From Apostichopus japonicus (lineage: Eukaryota; Echinodermata; Holothuroidea; Aspidochirotida; Stichopodidae): 64,000 nucleotides of DNA. The DNA is taken from contig NC_092565.1 in assembly GCF_037975245.1 (NCBI RefSeq), positions 7,744,999 to 7,808,998 of the forward strand, in the 5' to 3' direction. The notes under the pieces are model-generated. The model did not search any database. It had not been told where the DNA came from and saw only the letters and a program-made list of their open reading frames with translations. This document shows positions 1-9,627 of the stretch, piece by piece (the stretch's first letter is position 1; each line of letters begins with the position of its first letter). A program made the translations under genes and the position numbers.

Positions 1-1040
1 GACTACTTTGTTTACATTTGTAAAAATAGAACATGCTGACTTGGGCGGTCCCAATGACTTATATAGTAAATCATTCTCGCCATAAGGGCAACAGAAAATA
101 ATTTTTTTTCTTTCGATTGTGACATGCTTTTCACTATTAGCGCATTTAGAATCAGAAACATTGAATTTTCTTTTTTTTTGTGTTGTATTGTATGCTATAG
201 TTTTTTTTTTTAAAGAGTATTTGGACAGTTCATTCATTATTAATTAATTAATAAATTAAAGAAAACTTTTGCTTTAAGTTAGGCACTGCTATAGCTACTC
301 AGTGCTTATACCATACTAAACCAATACAGTATTTAAACATATACTTTGAATCCCATTGTGATTCAGGAAACTAAGACAGAACCTGCAAAGTTTTTTTTTG
401 ATTAGTTGAATCAATGAAACATGTCAATATATTTTGTTTAAGAAATACTTTATATAGTAACTTCTGGAGTTTGTTGTCAATAATTCTACAAGTTTCACAT
501 ATATATATATATATTTATACATATTCAAATGGTTGTTTAATACGGTCACAAAGATCTTTTAGTTAGACTGAGATGTAGGATTTGTCTTGATTATAATGAT
601 CCAAATTTAATATCCTACACTCATCAATCTTGTTTGTTTCTCCCTTTTGTTTGTTAACATTTATAATGTAAGCTGCAGTGACATTGATAGGTCTTACGAG
701 GCTGTATTAAAATTTAATCCCGAAATATTATCTTACTTACTGTCAGTTAAATTGATGGTTTTAATTTTCATGATACTTGCTTGTTGTTCCAGTTATAATG
801 TTTACGTCAGTAAATGAAGAAATTGGGTCACAGTGTTTCATTTAAGATTGGAGTGTAACTCTACACTAAGCTTGCTGGTATTTTGATCCAAAACCTGGTT
901 AGCTCTCTGGCTGTAATAGTACCTGCATGTTCCACAAATTATCACGAAGGACATTTTCATAGGGATGGAGCAGATTTACACTAGAACCAATTAGAATGTT
1001 AATTAAGCTCTAACTTCAACACAGCTGGCATACCAGTTTA
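1..1040. other. noncoding AT-rich sequence
   Basis: No supported gene is visible. The stretch holds T runs near 160-212 and a short (AT)n microsatellite around 499-514. It is CpG-poor and reads like intron or intergenic DNA. Confidence 0.6.
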
Positions 1041-1630
1041 GTGCACAGAGGTGGATCTAGGGAAGTGGCTGGGCGTGGGGAGGGGGGGGGGGTTGGGCAT
1101 AGGAACCTGCCTCATCATCTAAAAAATTCCTGACATCAAATTAGCTACAAATATTATATTTTTCGTACAATTTTAGGTATGTCTTGTCAGGTTTCTTAGG
1201 CCAGCAGTCTTTTCAAACTGGGCGGAGATCCAGAAAAACGATCAAATCCGCGATGCCACAGGCATCGGCAAGATCGCTCCTTGGCCACCTACCTTGCGTG
1301 GGTCAAGTGGCCCAATGTCGGGACCCTTGTGGGGTCCAGGGGGCTAATGCCCGGAAGCTCAGCGATTTTTGCGTTTTTGAAAATCAGCCAAACCACTTGA
1401 AATTCACGCTTTGTTTTCGAGCACTATGTCTAAACTCATAAATGTTTAACCTATACATGACTGTTAGTATTTAGGCTACAGTTTAAAGACGGACCATGAA
1501 GGAAAAAATATGATCTGGCCATTTGACTAGAGTCAAAGTAACTACAGTAGTATTTTGTTATTTTGCGATGAAATTGTAACTGTTACAGTAGGCCAAAGGT
1601 GATTGACAAAATTTACCAGGGGGGGGGGAT
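1041..1630. repeat. CpG-richer segment bounded by G runs, probable dispersed repeat
   Basis: The segment opens with a GTGGATCTAGGG-like stretch followed by an 11-G run (1082-1092) and ends at a 10-G run (1619-1628). Between 1180 and 1425 the base composition is clearly richer in G, C and CpG than its flanks and holds three consecutive short inverted repeats: GATGCC/GGCATC at 1252-1266, GGCCAC/GTGGCC at 1283-1312 and GGACCC/GGGTCC at 1321-1337. An 85-codon frame across 1184-1441 shows no recognisable domain and I do not call it a gene. A nonautonomous transposon remnant is the most likely explanation, but no terminal repeat or target duplication was found. Confidence 0.35.
1163..1182 (+). promoter_or_regulatory. 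candidate recursive splice (zero-length exon) site
   Basis: A T-rich tract ending TTTTAG is followed directly by GTATGT, with the junction at 1176/1177. A 3' splice site fused to a 5' splice site is the layout of recursive splice sites known from long animal introns. The motif is short and will also arise by chance. Confidence 0.2.
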
Positions 1631-4600
1631 TAAAACATAAATGACGCAATAAGATACATTACACTGTGTGTACGTGACCATAAAGTTTTAGTTATGGACT
1701 TATCGTTTCCCCCTTTATTACTTTTTAAATGCCCAGAAAAAGCTGCCAGAATCATTGCATACTGCTGCATTAAAGGAAGTCAGTATTGGCCCCAAATTAA
1801 AGCATGCTATAATTGCAAGAAGTTTTCAAAAAGTACTTTCCTGGAGATCTTTACTCTCCAAATTGTGTCTTAAGAATTTGACTAAAGCTGACCATATTTG
1901 AATATCTAGCATATTTGGGCCAATACAGCATACCTTTAAGATTCAGAATCCACTTTGAGTGTTGTCATGTTGGTTTCCTTTCCTGTGCACTTTGTTTCAC
2001 TCTGCTTGCTTTCAGCTATATCAGAATCCCCCCTTCCCCCCCACCCCATTATAAAAAGGACTTTATAAAGTTAATTTGATGACATGATACACAAATAGCC
2101 TACTGTGTGCTTGCTTCTAATTACATACTCTTCTATAAATTACTATTCATGCTCAACACAGACCTACTTTATGACAAAGATGGACACTTGTTCGTAAACA
2201 TACTTTACCGTTCTTGTCGTACATGTCCGAGTAACGTAAACAAAAGATATATTATGGCATGAATATTTGATTGAATCCCTGGCTCATTCAAAAACAACCA
2301 TAAAGGTGATACCATCATGAAGTTTTGCCCATAGCGATCATATACTACCATGGAATTATGTATCCCTGCTGTCAAATCAAAATAGTGCTTGGATCATGTA
2401 TTACTATATGGAAGATCAGGTCTTGAATTTATGCATAAGAGCAAAGGTCTATATCAATAAAGCCACCTCCCTGTATGCAGTAGATGCGAGAGTTGGAAGT
2501 AAGTTTGGAACTAGATAGGCACGAAAGCAATTTTACAAGACAGTTTCTTTATCACTCTCTTTGCATACCTGTCTCCCCATTGTATATGCACTCTCCCATC
2601 TCCTGTGTTCCAATGATGCTGATTGTGCTTACAATGAATATTGTGGAACGTGGACTACAGATTAAACGAAAGCATGAAGCTTGTTATATATGGCCACCAT
2701 TTTGTATAGGTCTTGCAAGAACAGGCCATGGTGATGGCTTATGTGTTGGACATGTGTATGTAATAATATGTATGTGACTCCCTTGGCTGATAACCACCGT
2801 AACTGTGAAAGCAAACAATTAATTTCATACATGGTATGTGTATTCATCTTAGCAAAACAAGAACCCTATTGTGTTTTCTATATAGATCTAAGTCAATGGT
2901 TATATCTGGTCTCCAGAGTTTAATGGTTATTTTTAGGCAAAATAACTCAAAGTTTGGGTCAACTTCATCCTTAATATGTTGGACCTCCTTGTTGAGTAAA
3001 ATAAAAATATATAAAAAAAGTGTTTAATACTAGAGGTGAGAGTTATTTGTAGGTCAAAAGAGGTCAACTATAATAGAAAAGCTAGGATGAACTGAGTATG
3101 TGCAGGTCCACATGAATGCAAGAACCTAGCTGATCATATCAAGTCAGCAATCATCAAAATTTGAAAATGTCTTCAGTTTTTCATAACGTTCCTCTATTTG
3201 AGAGGTAGAAAGTATCACCAAGCCAGATGGCTTTCTCTGCATGTATGTGTTTCTTTCCCTACATTTGCTTGCTTTTCATGTCATTTCAAATTCAGTGATT
3301 AATAGCACCTTTTGGACAATCCTTGTCATGACATGACATTATGCATAGCCACTATGTCTATCTTGCTGCCATTGTAACTTTTGAGTCCTGACATGACCGC
3401 TTCAACTTTGTGTAGCCTCCCTACTACCCTTTCTGAAATACTGCCCTCTATTTTGTAATTCCTTTCATCTCATCACAATGGAGTTCATCAGGTTGATTTA
3501 TAAATATTATTTGTTTCAAATAAAACATTACAACAAAATACAAATAAATAAGAGACAATTTTCTGTTGGTTTATGATTAATAGTGACATATGAAAACGGT
3601 TCTGGATCTTTAAATATATTAGAATTGAGTAGAAATATTCACTACTGTGAGGAGTGAAGTGTTAATGTTCATTTATTGTTAACGTAGATTGTCTGTTAAT
3701 TGACCGTTTGACCAACTGCAATATTATTCTGAACAATACCCCATTGATTTCAGAAATTGCCAACCATATCAGATAGATGGTGTTAATTTGGGGATTCTCA
3801 AGTAATTTGTTTTACAAGGATCAGAGAGAAACATTGGTTGGAGTATGATGGCCAGATAGAGCCATGTAGTTCTAGACATTGATATAGCAATGTGCAACGA
3901 CTGAATTAAGGGGCAGTAGGGTGAACAAGTCGTAAGTCCTTAAGGGCCTTCATAACTGATTGGAGCAAGATTGTTGATTGATTTTTGTTTTTCACTGACT
4001 GGATTGAAATATTTCGCTGGTAAGATTCGATTTGCAAGATGCCTGTTGCAAACTCATGTATTGCAAAAAGTTTGAATAATTACTTTGTAATTGCAAGTAG
4101 TTTTTAAAAATGAGTAAAAGAACAGGGCAGTTAGTTGCCAAACATAATGTATGGTTCTCATGAAATGATTCCTAAACAAGCGAATAACTGCATGTATTAA
4201 ACTTTATTCAGGTTGTGTTGACTTGGAAACCATTTTTAATGATGATGACATGAATTTGGGAACATATTACCGCATAATTATCAGAAGCATTTCGAAGATG
4301 TAGAGTAAGGTCATGTCGTGAATTATTAACATTATATATGCAGAAGAGGATTACCTGTTCTAGGCATGAGCTTGTGGAAAAGTATAAGCACACCATAAGG
4401 ACATTTTTTGCAAATCGTTAATTCATCTTTTGCAGAGAAAAAAAATCTTGCAAAAGTGCCTAGTGACAAGGATTTACAACATTTCAAACCTTAAATCAAT
4501 ATGGTAAGATTAAAATGTTGGTAAAATCCCGTTGGATATATGGATAACATTTTAAAGACTCGTAGCTGTCTCAAAATATATGAAAAAAGGATATAAATTA

Positions 4601-4854
4601 AGTTGTTAAAAGATTGAAGTGTAGTTTCTGAATATTTTCTGTACTCTTCTCTTTTACCTACCTGTTTCCACAAAGATTCAAATTTACTCAACTTAGGAAG
4701 AGGAAATGGATCAATGTGTGTTAACAATTTTATCAATTTTTTGACCAGTTAGTTGGAAGAGAAAGTGGAGATAGGTCATCGCTGTTGTTTGATATAGATA
4801 TTTCAAAGCTTTCTTATTTGACTAAATATAAGAACTAGGTTATTATGTCATATT
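1631..4854. other. noncoding AT-rich sequence
   Basis: No recognised gene. The stretch includes a C-rich tract near 2028-2046, AT-rich unique sequence and several 60-97-codon open frames without domain-like content. Two splice-like signals here are discussed elsewhere: a GTAAGT at 2499 on the plus strand and a minus-strand 30-nt block at 4662-4691. Confidence 0.6.
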
Positions 4855-4935
4855 TGTATGTTTTATTTTTTCCTTGTTAAGCGCCATAGAATATCGTTAT
4901 AGTTATGGCGCTATATAAATGCCTTATATATCTAT
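4855..4935 (+). repeat. retroelement 3' tail (LINE/SINE type)
   Basis: GCGCCATA (4881-4888) and its exact inverse TATGGCGC (4904-4911) are followed by TATATAAATGCC. A short hairpin ending in GGCGCTATATAA is the 3'-terminal layout seen again in this window at 11093-11175 on the minus strand. In related form it borders the LINE fragment at 23817. No body of the element is recognisable upstream, so this is probably a severely 5'-truncated copy. Confidence 0.5.
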
Positions 4936-5979
4936 ATTCTTAAAGAATTAGATCATTTGGGCGCTCATCTGGCCACATATTTGCACGGAATGCTTATTTA
5001 ACACAAATTTTCACGTTGACATAAGCACCGTGGTTGAATTGTTTATGTAAATCAATTGTTTTAGAGATAATTACACTACTCTTAAGGATGAATTGCCAAT
5101 GTAAACTTGTTATGATACTTGAGACAACAAAACTTATGTATTCTCCTATAATTGGTGTTGTTTGTAAAGAGCTAACACAAATGGACTGTGTGCTAGAAGC
5201 AGCTATGTCGGCCGGTCCAGTCATAGATGATTCGATCGTTGCACGACACTTTGTTGTCTGATCTGCGATTTCTCAGAAATGTAACGTGGACTGAAATTTA
5301 AGCAGCTCTTGCAAAGATTATTAACATTTCAAAAGTAAATTTTTGATGATTAGTTGTCCTTTAATTTAGCTGTAGGTTTGTGTTAGGCTATCAGTCTGAC
5401 CAAACCAGGAAGTCTTCGTTCATGTTTATATACCCCTCCATATATTTAATGCAGTTCTGATTTTAGTCATATTTTATCAGAGCCTCCAAGCAGAAACAAA
5501 AGCAGACTAGTATTGAAAGTATACTGACAATTCTGTCTCTTCCAAACTATATGTCGATACTTATTTAGAATTGTGTGTGAAACCAGGAAACGAAGGATCA
5601 TATAGTATTCCTGAAGGAGGAATATGTTTAATAAATGTCATGGAAGGCTCCTTTAAGACTGAGCAACTAATATGCAAGACCAAGATCATCACAACATGCA
5701 GATTAAATCTCTAATATTTGTTTGCTTTGGAATGTTCTTTTAGCTTCAATGTAAATGCAAAGAGCTTGTACCAACCATGGCCAAATTAAACCGTTATTGT
5801 TATTCAGGTTTTGGGAGAAAATAAGTAATATATACATTGTAAATGCAAAAATGTTGCTGAAGACCATTGTCTTTCACTTTTACCATTGATTTCTGTGTTG
5901 TTTGTTAGATTATTTAGAAACCAAATAGTATAATTTGTAAGTTAAGCAACTTTGCTTGGAGAGCTTGCTGGTGAAGGAT
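4936..5979. other. noncoding sequence upstream of the foldback element
   Basis: No supported gene. A small CpG-richer patch lies at 5190-5275. Overlapping 75-76-codon frames on both strands there look like chance frames. Confidence 0.55.
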
Positions 5980-6003
5980 ATTTACTATGGAACGCCAAAA
6001 GCG

Positions 6004-6305
6004 CAATGCATTTCGTTGCCTCGATCGATTTCGCCTCCTTCTATTTCGTTGCCTCCTTTTATTTCGTTGCCTCCTTTTATTTCGTTTCCTCCTTCTATTT
6101 CGTTGCTTCGTTCTATTTTGCTGCCTCCTTCTATTTCGTTGCCTTCTTCTATTTCGTTGCCTCCATTGATTTCGTTGCCTCCTTCTATTTTGCTGCCTCC
6201 TTCTATTTCGTTGCCTCCTTCTATTTTGCTGCCTCCACCTATTTCGTTGCCTCGTTCTACATCGTTGCCTCGTTCGATTTCGTTGCCTCGATTGAATTCG
6301 CCTGG
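6004..6305 (+). repeat. 18-bp tandem array, left terminus
   Basis: About 16 degenerate units of TTCGTTGCCTCCTTCTAT. Variants swap TTTTGCTGCC for TTTCGTTGCC and CTCG for CTCC. Because 18 bp is six codons, several frames on both strands stay open: minus-strand frames read as Arg/Gln/Asn repeats and plus-strand frames as Ser/Leu/Pro or Phe-rich repeats. These are translations of the repeat, not genes. Confidence 0.9.
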
Positions 6306-6423
6306 TTATGTTAATTAGGTATTGCAGGCATGCATTGGTGGGCGGAGCTTTTTTCTCCTTCGGTCGCGACGGGCCGGTTAACGCAAACGTTACCTGGTCG
6401 ATCACAGTGCCTAGCACGTACTG

Positions 6424-6600
6424 AGCAGCCTAGCACCTGTTTGAACGTAGCAGCCACTAAGAGCAGCCACTAACAGCAGCCAATAGTGTATACATCAACG
6501 TTACACGCCGTTGGCCACTTATGTTTGTACACTGTGACGAGCGCTGGGTACGCTGTGGCGGGAAAGTGGATCCCCAGCAGCCACTAAGGGCAGCCTAAAT
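6424..6600 (+). repeat. short direct repeats, GCAGCCACTAA motif
   Basis: AGCAGCCACTAA or a close variant occurs repeatedly in 6424-6485 and again at about 6575-6598, inside the central part of the foldback element. The intervening sequence (6486-6570) is relatively CpG-rich. The repeats could be binding sites for a transposase, but nothing shows this directly. Confidence 0.6.
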
Positions 6601-7082
6601 TAGCGGACAATAACAAGACTGTTACTTTTTCGTACCTGTTTTAAAGCGATAATAATTAACGCTATGAATACTGTAAAATGCCAATAATTGCACCATATGA
6701 GAGAGAAGATGTTGCTCTTTCATGTGTTATAATTTTGGAATTAAATGGTGGACGATTTCTGCATCCATATTGAACTGAAACTTGTGATCCTACCAAATCT
6801 TGTGGAGAAAGGCGTAAATTGCGACAATTTTTATACCATTTTTTTCTTTTTTTCTTCTTCAAATGTCTAAACAATTAATTTATGAGAATATGCAACAGTC
6901 AAGAGAGGTACAATGACGATGTTAAGTTATTCCTCTTACACGTGGTATGAAAAAACAGCCAGTAACACTTTGATCTATTGAAATTTGATGGCTACAAACT
7001 GTTCGATCCTAACAGGAGTGGGATGCAAATGGGAAAATTAGCTCGAAACGCGCGGTAATGTGTTATGATCCAAACGTATTAT

Positions 7083-7520
7083 TATTTCAAAATCCATTAA
7101 TTTAAGTTATCGACCTAGTTAGGAGGTTCGGTTAGCATCACATCAAAGAATAAAATTTCTTCTTTCACGTGTTATACCTACTATTGGTAACAAAGCCGAT
7201 TTTTTTTTACCAAAAGTGGCTTAAAAGTTTTAAAATATTGATTAATTTTTTTATTCTTCAAAATCGATTAAGTTGAGTTATGGAGCCTATTGAGATGTCC
7301 GGTTAGCACCACATTAAAGTAGATAGGTTCATCTTTCACGTGGTATACCTCTACTATCGGTAATAAGAAATGATTTCTTGACCAAAAGTGGCCTCAAAGT
7401 TTTAACCCCGATACGGACATCTTTAAACGCGCTGTATATACGTAATGTTTAATGATCAGAAAACTGTTTATTTTATTTTTTTCTTCAAAATCGATTAACC
7501 TTAGTTATGGAGCCTACATT
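7083..7520 (+). repeat. diverged internal direct repeats of the foldback element
   Basis: Three copies begin with a TTCTTCAAAATCGATTAA-like string at about 7083, 7254 and 7481. Copies one and two continue for about 175 bp through a GGTTAGCA(T/C)CACAT block and a TTTCACGTG(T/G)TATACC block. Copy three is cut short and lies in the loop of the nested palindrome, which suggests it was caught between the arms when the palindrome formed. Confidence 0.7.
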
Positions 7521-7629
7521 TTTCTGATCATTACACATTATGTATACAGCGCGTTTAGAGATGTCCGTATCGGGGTTAAAACTTTAAGGCCACTTTTGGT
7601 CAAGAAATCATTTTTGTTACCGATAGTAG
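7351..7629. repeat. nested palindrome (arms about 110 bp, spacer 62 bp)
   Basis: The left arm at 7351-7460 (from CTACTATCGGTAA to AATGATCAGA) is the near-perfect inverse of the right arm at 7523-7629. The arms differ by a few substitutions and small indels. The spacer is 7461-7522. The right arm abuts the start of the right 18-bp array. Such a palindrome would extrude or form a strong hairpin RNA. Confidence 0.85.
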
Positions 7630-7905
7630 ATAATAGAACGAGGCAACGAAATCAAAGGAGGCAACGAAATCAAAGGAGGCAACGAAATCAAAGGAGACAA
7701 CGAATTAGAAGGAGGCGACGAAATAAAAGGAGGCAACGATATCAAACGAGGCAACAAAACCAAAGGAGGCAACGAAATAGAACGAGGCAGCAAAATAGAA
7801 TGAGACAACGAAATAGAACGAAGCAACGAAATAGAAGGAGGCAACGAAATAAAAGGAGGCAACGAAATAGAAGGAGGCGAAATCGATCGAGGCAACGAAA
7901 TGCGT
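7622..7905 (-). repeat. 18-bp tandem array, right terminus (inverted)
   Basis: About 15 units of the same 18-bp repeat as the left terminus, in inverted orientation (AGGAGGCAACGAAATAGA-like on the plus strand). The array ends in AATCGATCGAGGCAACGAAA followed by the inverse of the outer terminal sequence. Arg/Gln/Asn-rich frames here are repeat translations. Confidence 0.9.
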
Positions 7906-7931
7906 TGCGCTTTTGGCGTTCCATAATTTAC

Positions 7932-9296
7932 AAGGTAACTCAAGAGGGCATCAAAGGCACAGGAAGGTTCTTCTGATTGGGGATGCACTGTTAGTGGCTA
8001 TTCAGTGTGGAGGGGTCACCAAGAAGGAGGGGTCCTGATGGGTCACCAGGGGAGAAATATCCCAGAGACTGCAACATTTTCAGATTAAACTATTTCAATT
8101 TAATTATTTTTTCTTACTTGTAATGATTTTCAATCTCAAAAAGGACTTGTTAAAAAGAGGAATTATACTGGTAAGTTTATTTATTTTTTGCAAATTATTG
8201 GGTGTGTTAATAACCCCTTCCCCCTGGATCCTTTGCCACTACAGGTATGTAATAAAAAGATAAACAATGTATTCAAAATTGTATGTATTGTCAAAAATTG
8301 TACAAATGTTAATAAATTGTTTCTTTATAAATTTGGCATAAATATCTTGTGACCTCATAGTAAAGCTTGAGCTTGCAAAATTAGTTAAGCCAGAACTTCT
8401 GTATTTATGAGCATACTCTTGAAAATTTAGCATATTGTTGACTTAATTGGTTTAATCATTTCATAGGAGTCTACAATCCCTACACAAATACTCTAATGCC
8501 ATCCTGTAATTAGGAACCCTTGCCAATAGAAATTGTTATTTGAAGGGCAAGTTTATTCAATAAAAATGTTAATAGTTTGTAAAAGACAAACATTCAGTCC
8601 ATTGTTTCAAGTCAGGTGTTGATTCTCACTTGAAGTCTATGTGTATTTTACCAGAGGTGAATTAAACAAGTTTAATATTATATGTCATGTATAAAACTAC
8701 AACAACAATTTTTTTTCTCTGCAAAATTTGAATTCAGAATAAAATACTTAAAAATTAGATGCAACAGAATATAAATACATAATCCACATACAGTAAAACT
8801 TCAACAAAATCCAAGCCAAGGTCAGAAGAGTAGAGTGAAAGATAAAGAAAACAGAAAAACATGTTTGTACATCTCACTATATTAATTGTACTTTGGAAGC
8901 CTCATTTTACTCATATTTCTTAGCGATTAAACAAACATGTTAACCTTGAAACCTTGAAGAAAAAATTCAAATTCAAAAGTGTAGGTATCAGTTCCGTGAT
9001 TATTTTGTAAAAAAAAAAAAAGGCAATCCGCTTTGCTACACACCATCAAGAAGTAATTTTCAATGGATAAATATTACTTAATCGGTAACTAGGGAAAGCC
9101 TTTAGCCTTCTGACATTTCTGGGATTTGCAATTTTTTGCTGTTGTATTTTCAAAAGTAAAAAAAATACCAGAACTTGGTCACTGTACTCTTAATCTTTGT
9201 AATCCAGCATTGCAGAGCTATAAACAGTTTCATCATTAATAAGTTAACTTGTCTTACTTAAACATGATAAAATCTCTGATACCGATTACCATTTAA
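7932..9296. other. noncoding AT-rich sequence
   Basis: No supported gene. The stretch contains a G-rich patch (8010-8055) in which GGGGTCACCA-like strings repeat, AT-rich unique sequence and an A run at about 9009-9021. Confidence 0.6.
8217..8250 (+). promoter_or_regulatory. candidate recursive splice site
   Basis: A pyrimidine-rich tract (CCCCTTCCCCCTGGATCCTTT region) leads to CACTACAG, followed at once by GTATGT (junction 8244/8245). As at 1176 and 9621, a 3' splice site is fused to a 5' splice site. The pyrimidine tract is the best of the three. Confidence 0.25.
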
Positions 9297-9553
9297 GTCA
9301 GACCATTTCACTCAAACAACTATGATGATGCCCTTCCAGAGAAAGTGAAGTGTCTCCACGGTGCTGATGCAATTGTAAATTTAGTGGTTGTAGAGCATGC
9401 AAAAGTCAGTAGTGCTGTTATAACGAGACAAAAACCAAACTTGATGATAGTAAACTGCCCCAAACAGGAGGAACATATTTATCCGTTTGGGAGATTTCCT
9501 AACTGTTTGAATGTCTTGTCTTTAGGCATTCATACTTTTATAAATCTGTGATG
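9297..9553 (+). CDS. unassigned open reading frame, possible exon or gene remnant
   Basis: The frame is open for about 84 codons from the stop at 9294-9296 to a TGA at 9551-9553. It has no early ATG, so an isolated gene is unlikely. The peptide is more protein-like than other frames here and includes HGADAIVNLVVVEHAKVSSA followed by a PKQEEHIYPFGR segment, with balanced hydrophobic and charged residues. A weak AG (AAGTCAG, ending at 9301) could be a 3' splice site, and no internal donor stands out. I do not recognise the family. Options are a terminal coding exon, a decayed transposon or gene fragment, or chance. Confidence 0.25.
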
Positions 9554-9589
9554 TCATAGTGCCGCTAAAGGATCTTGAAACATTTTGCT

Positions 9590-9627
9590 CTCTTTTTGTT
9601 TAATGTTCTCATATTTTCAAGGTAAGT
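9590..9627 (+). promoter_or_regulatory. candidate recursive splice site with consensus donor
   Basis: A T-rich tract (CTCTCTTTTTGTTTAATG region) ends in TTTTCAAG, directly followed by GTAAGT (junction 9621/9622). The donor half is a full consensus match and there is no exon between the acceptor and donor halves. In a long plus-strand intron this would act as a splicing ratchet point. Chance occurrence cannot be excluded. Confidence 0.25.

Larger units (their letters stand above)
5980..7931. mobile_element. foldback-type DNA element with tandem-repeat inverted termini and 6-bp target duplication
   Basis: The element proper runs from 5986 to 7925 (1,940 bp). Its ends are inverted copies starting TATGGAACGCCAAAAGCGCA. 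The near-identity continues for over 100 bp, then passes into long inverted arrays of an 18-bp unit (TTCGTTGCCTCCTTCTAT-like) at about 6004-6305 and 7622-7900. The hexamer ATTTAC lies immediately outside each end (5980-5985 and 7926-7931), as expected for a target-site duplication. The 1.3-kb centre has no transposase-like frame, so the copy is nonautonomous. Centre features are GCAGCCACTAA repeats near 6425-6600, about 175-bp direct repeats from 7083, and a nested palindrome at 7351-7629. Long termini made of tandem repeats are the hallmark of foldback elements. I cannot assign the superfamily. A 6-bp duplication is reported for few groups (for example IS3EU or Dada-like), and that link is only inference. 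Confidence 0.85.

Noticed and set aside
2420-2498. 26-codon open block ending at a consensus GTAAGT donor (2499)
   Set aside because: The frame was open by chance for about 60 codons, the only nearby acceptors lack a pyrimidine tract, and no peptide feature supports coding.
5914-6417. 167-codon minus-strand Arg/Gln/Asn-rich reading frame, and the 174-codon plus-strand frame at 7452-7976
   Set aside because: Both are six-residue repeats produced by the 18-bp terminal arrays of the foldback element, and frames in other registers are equally open.
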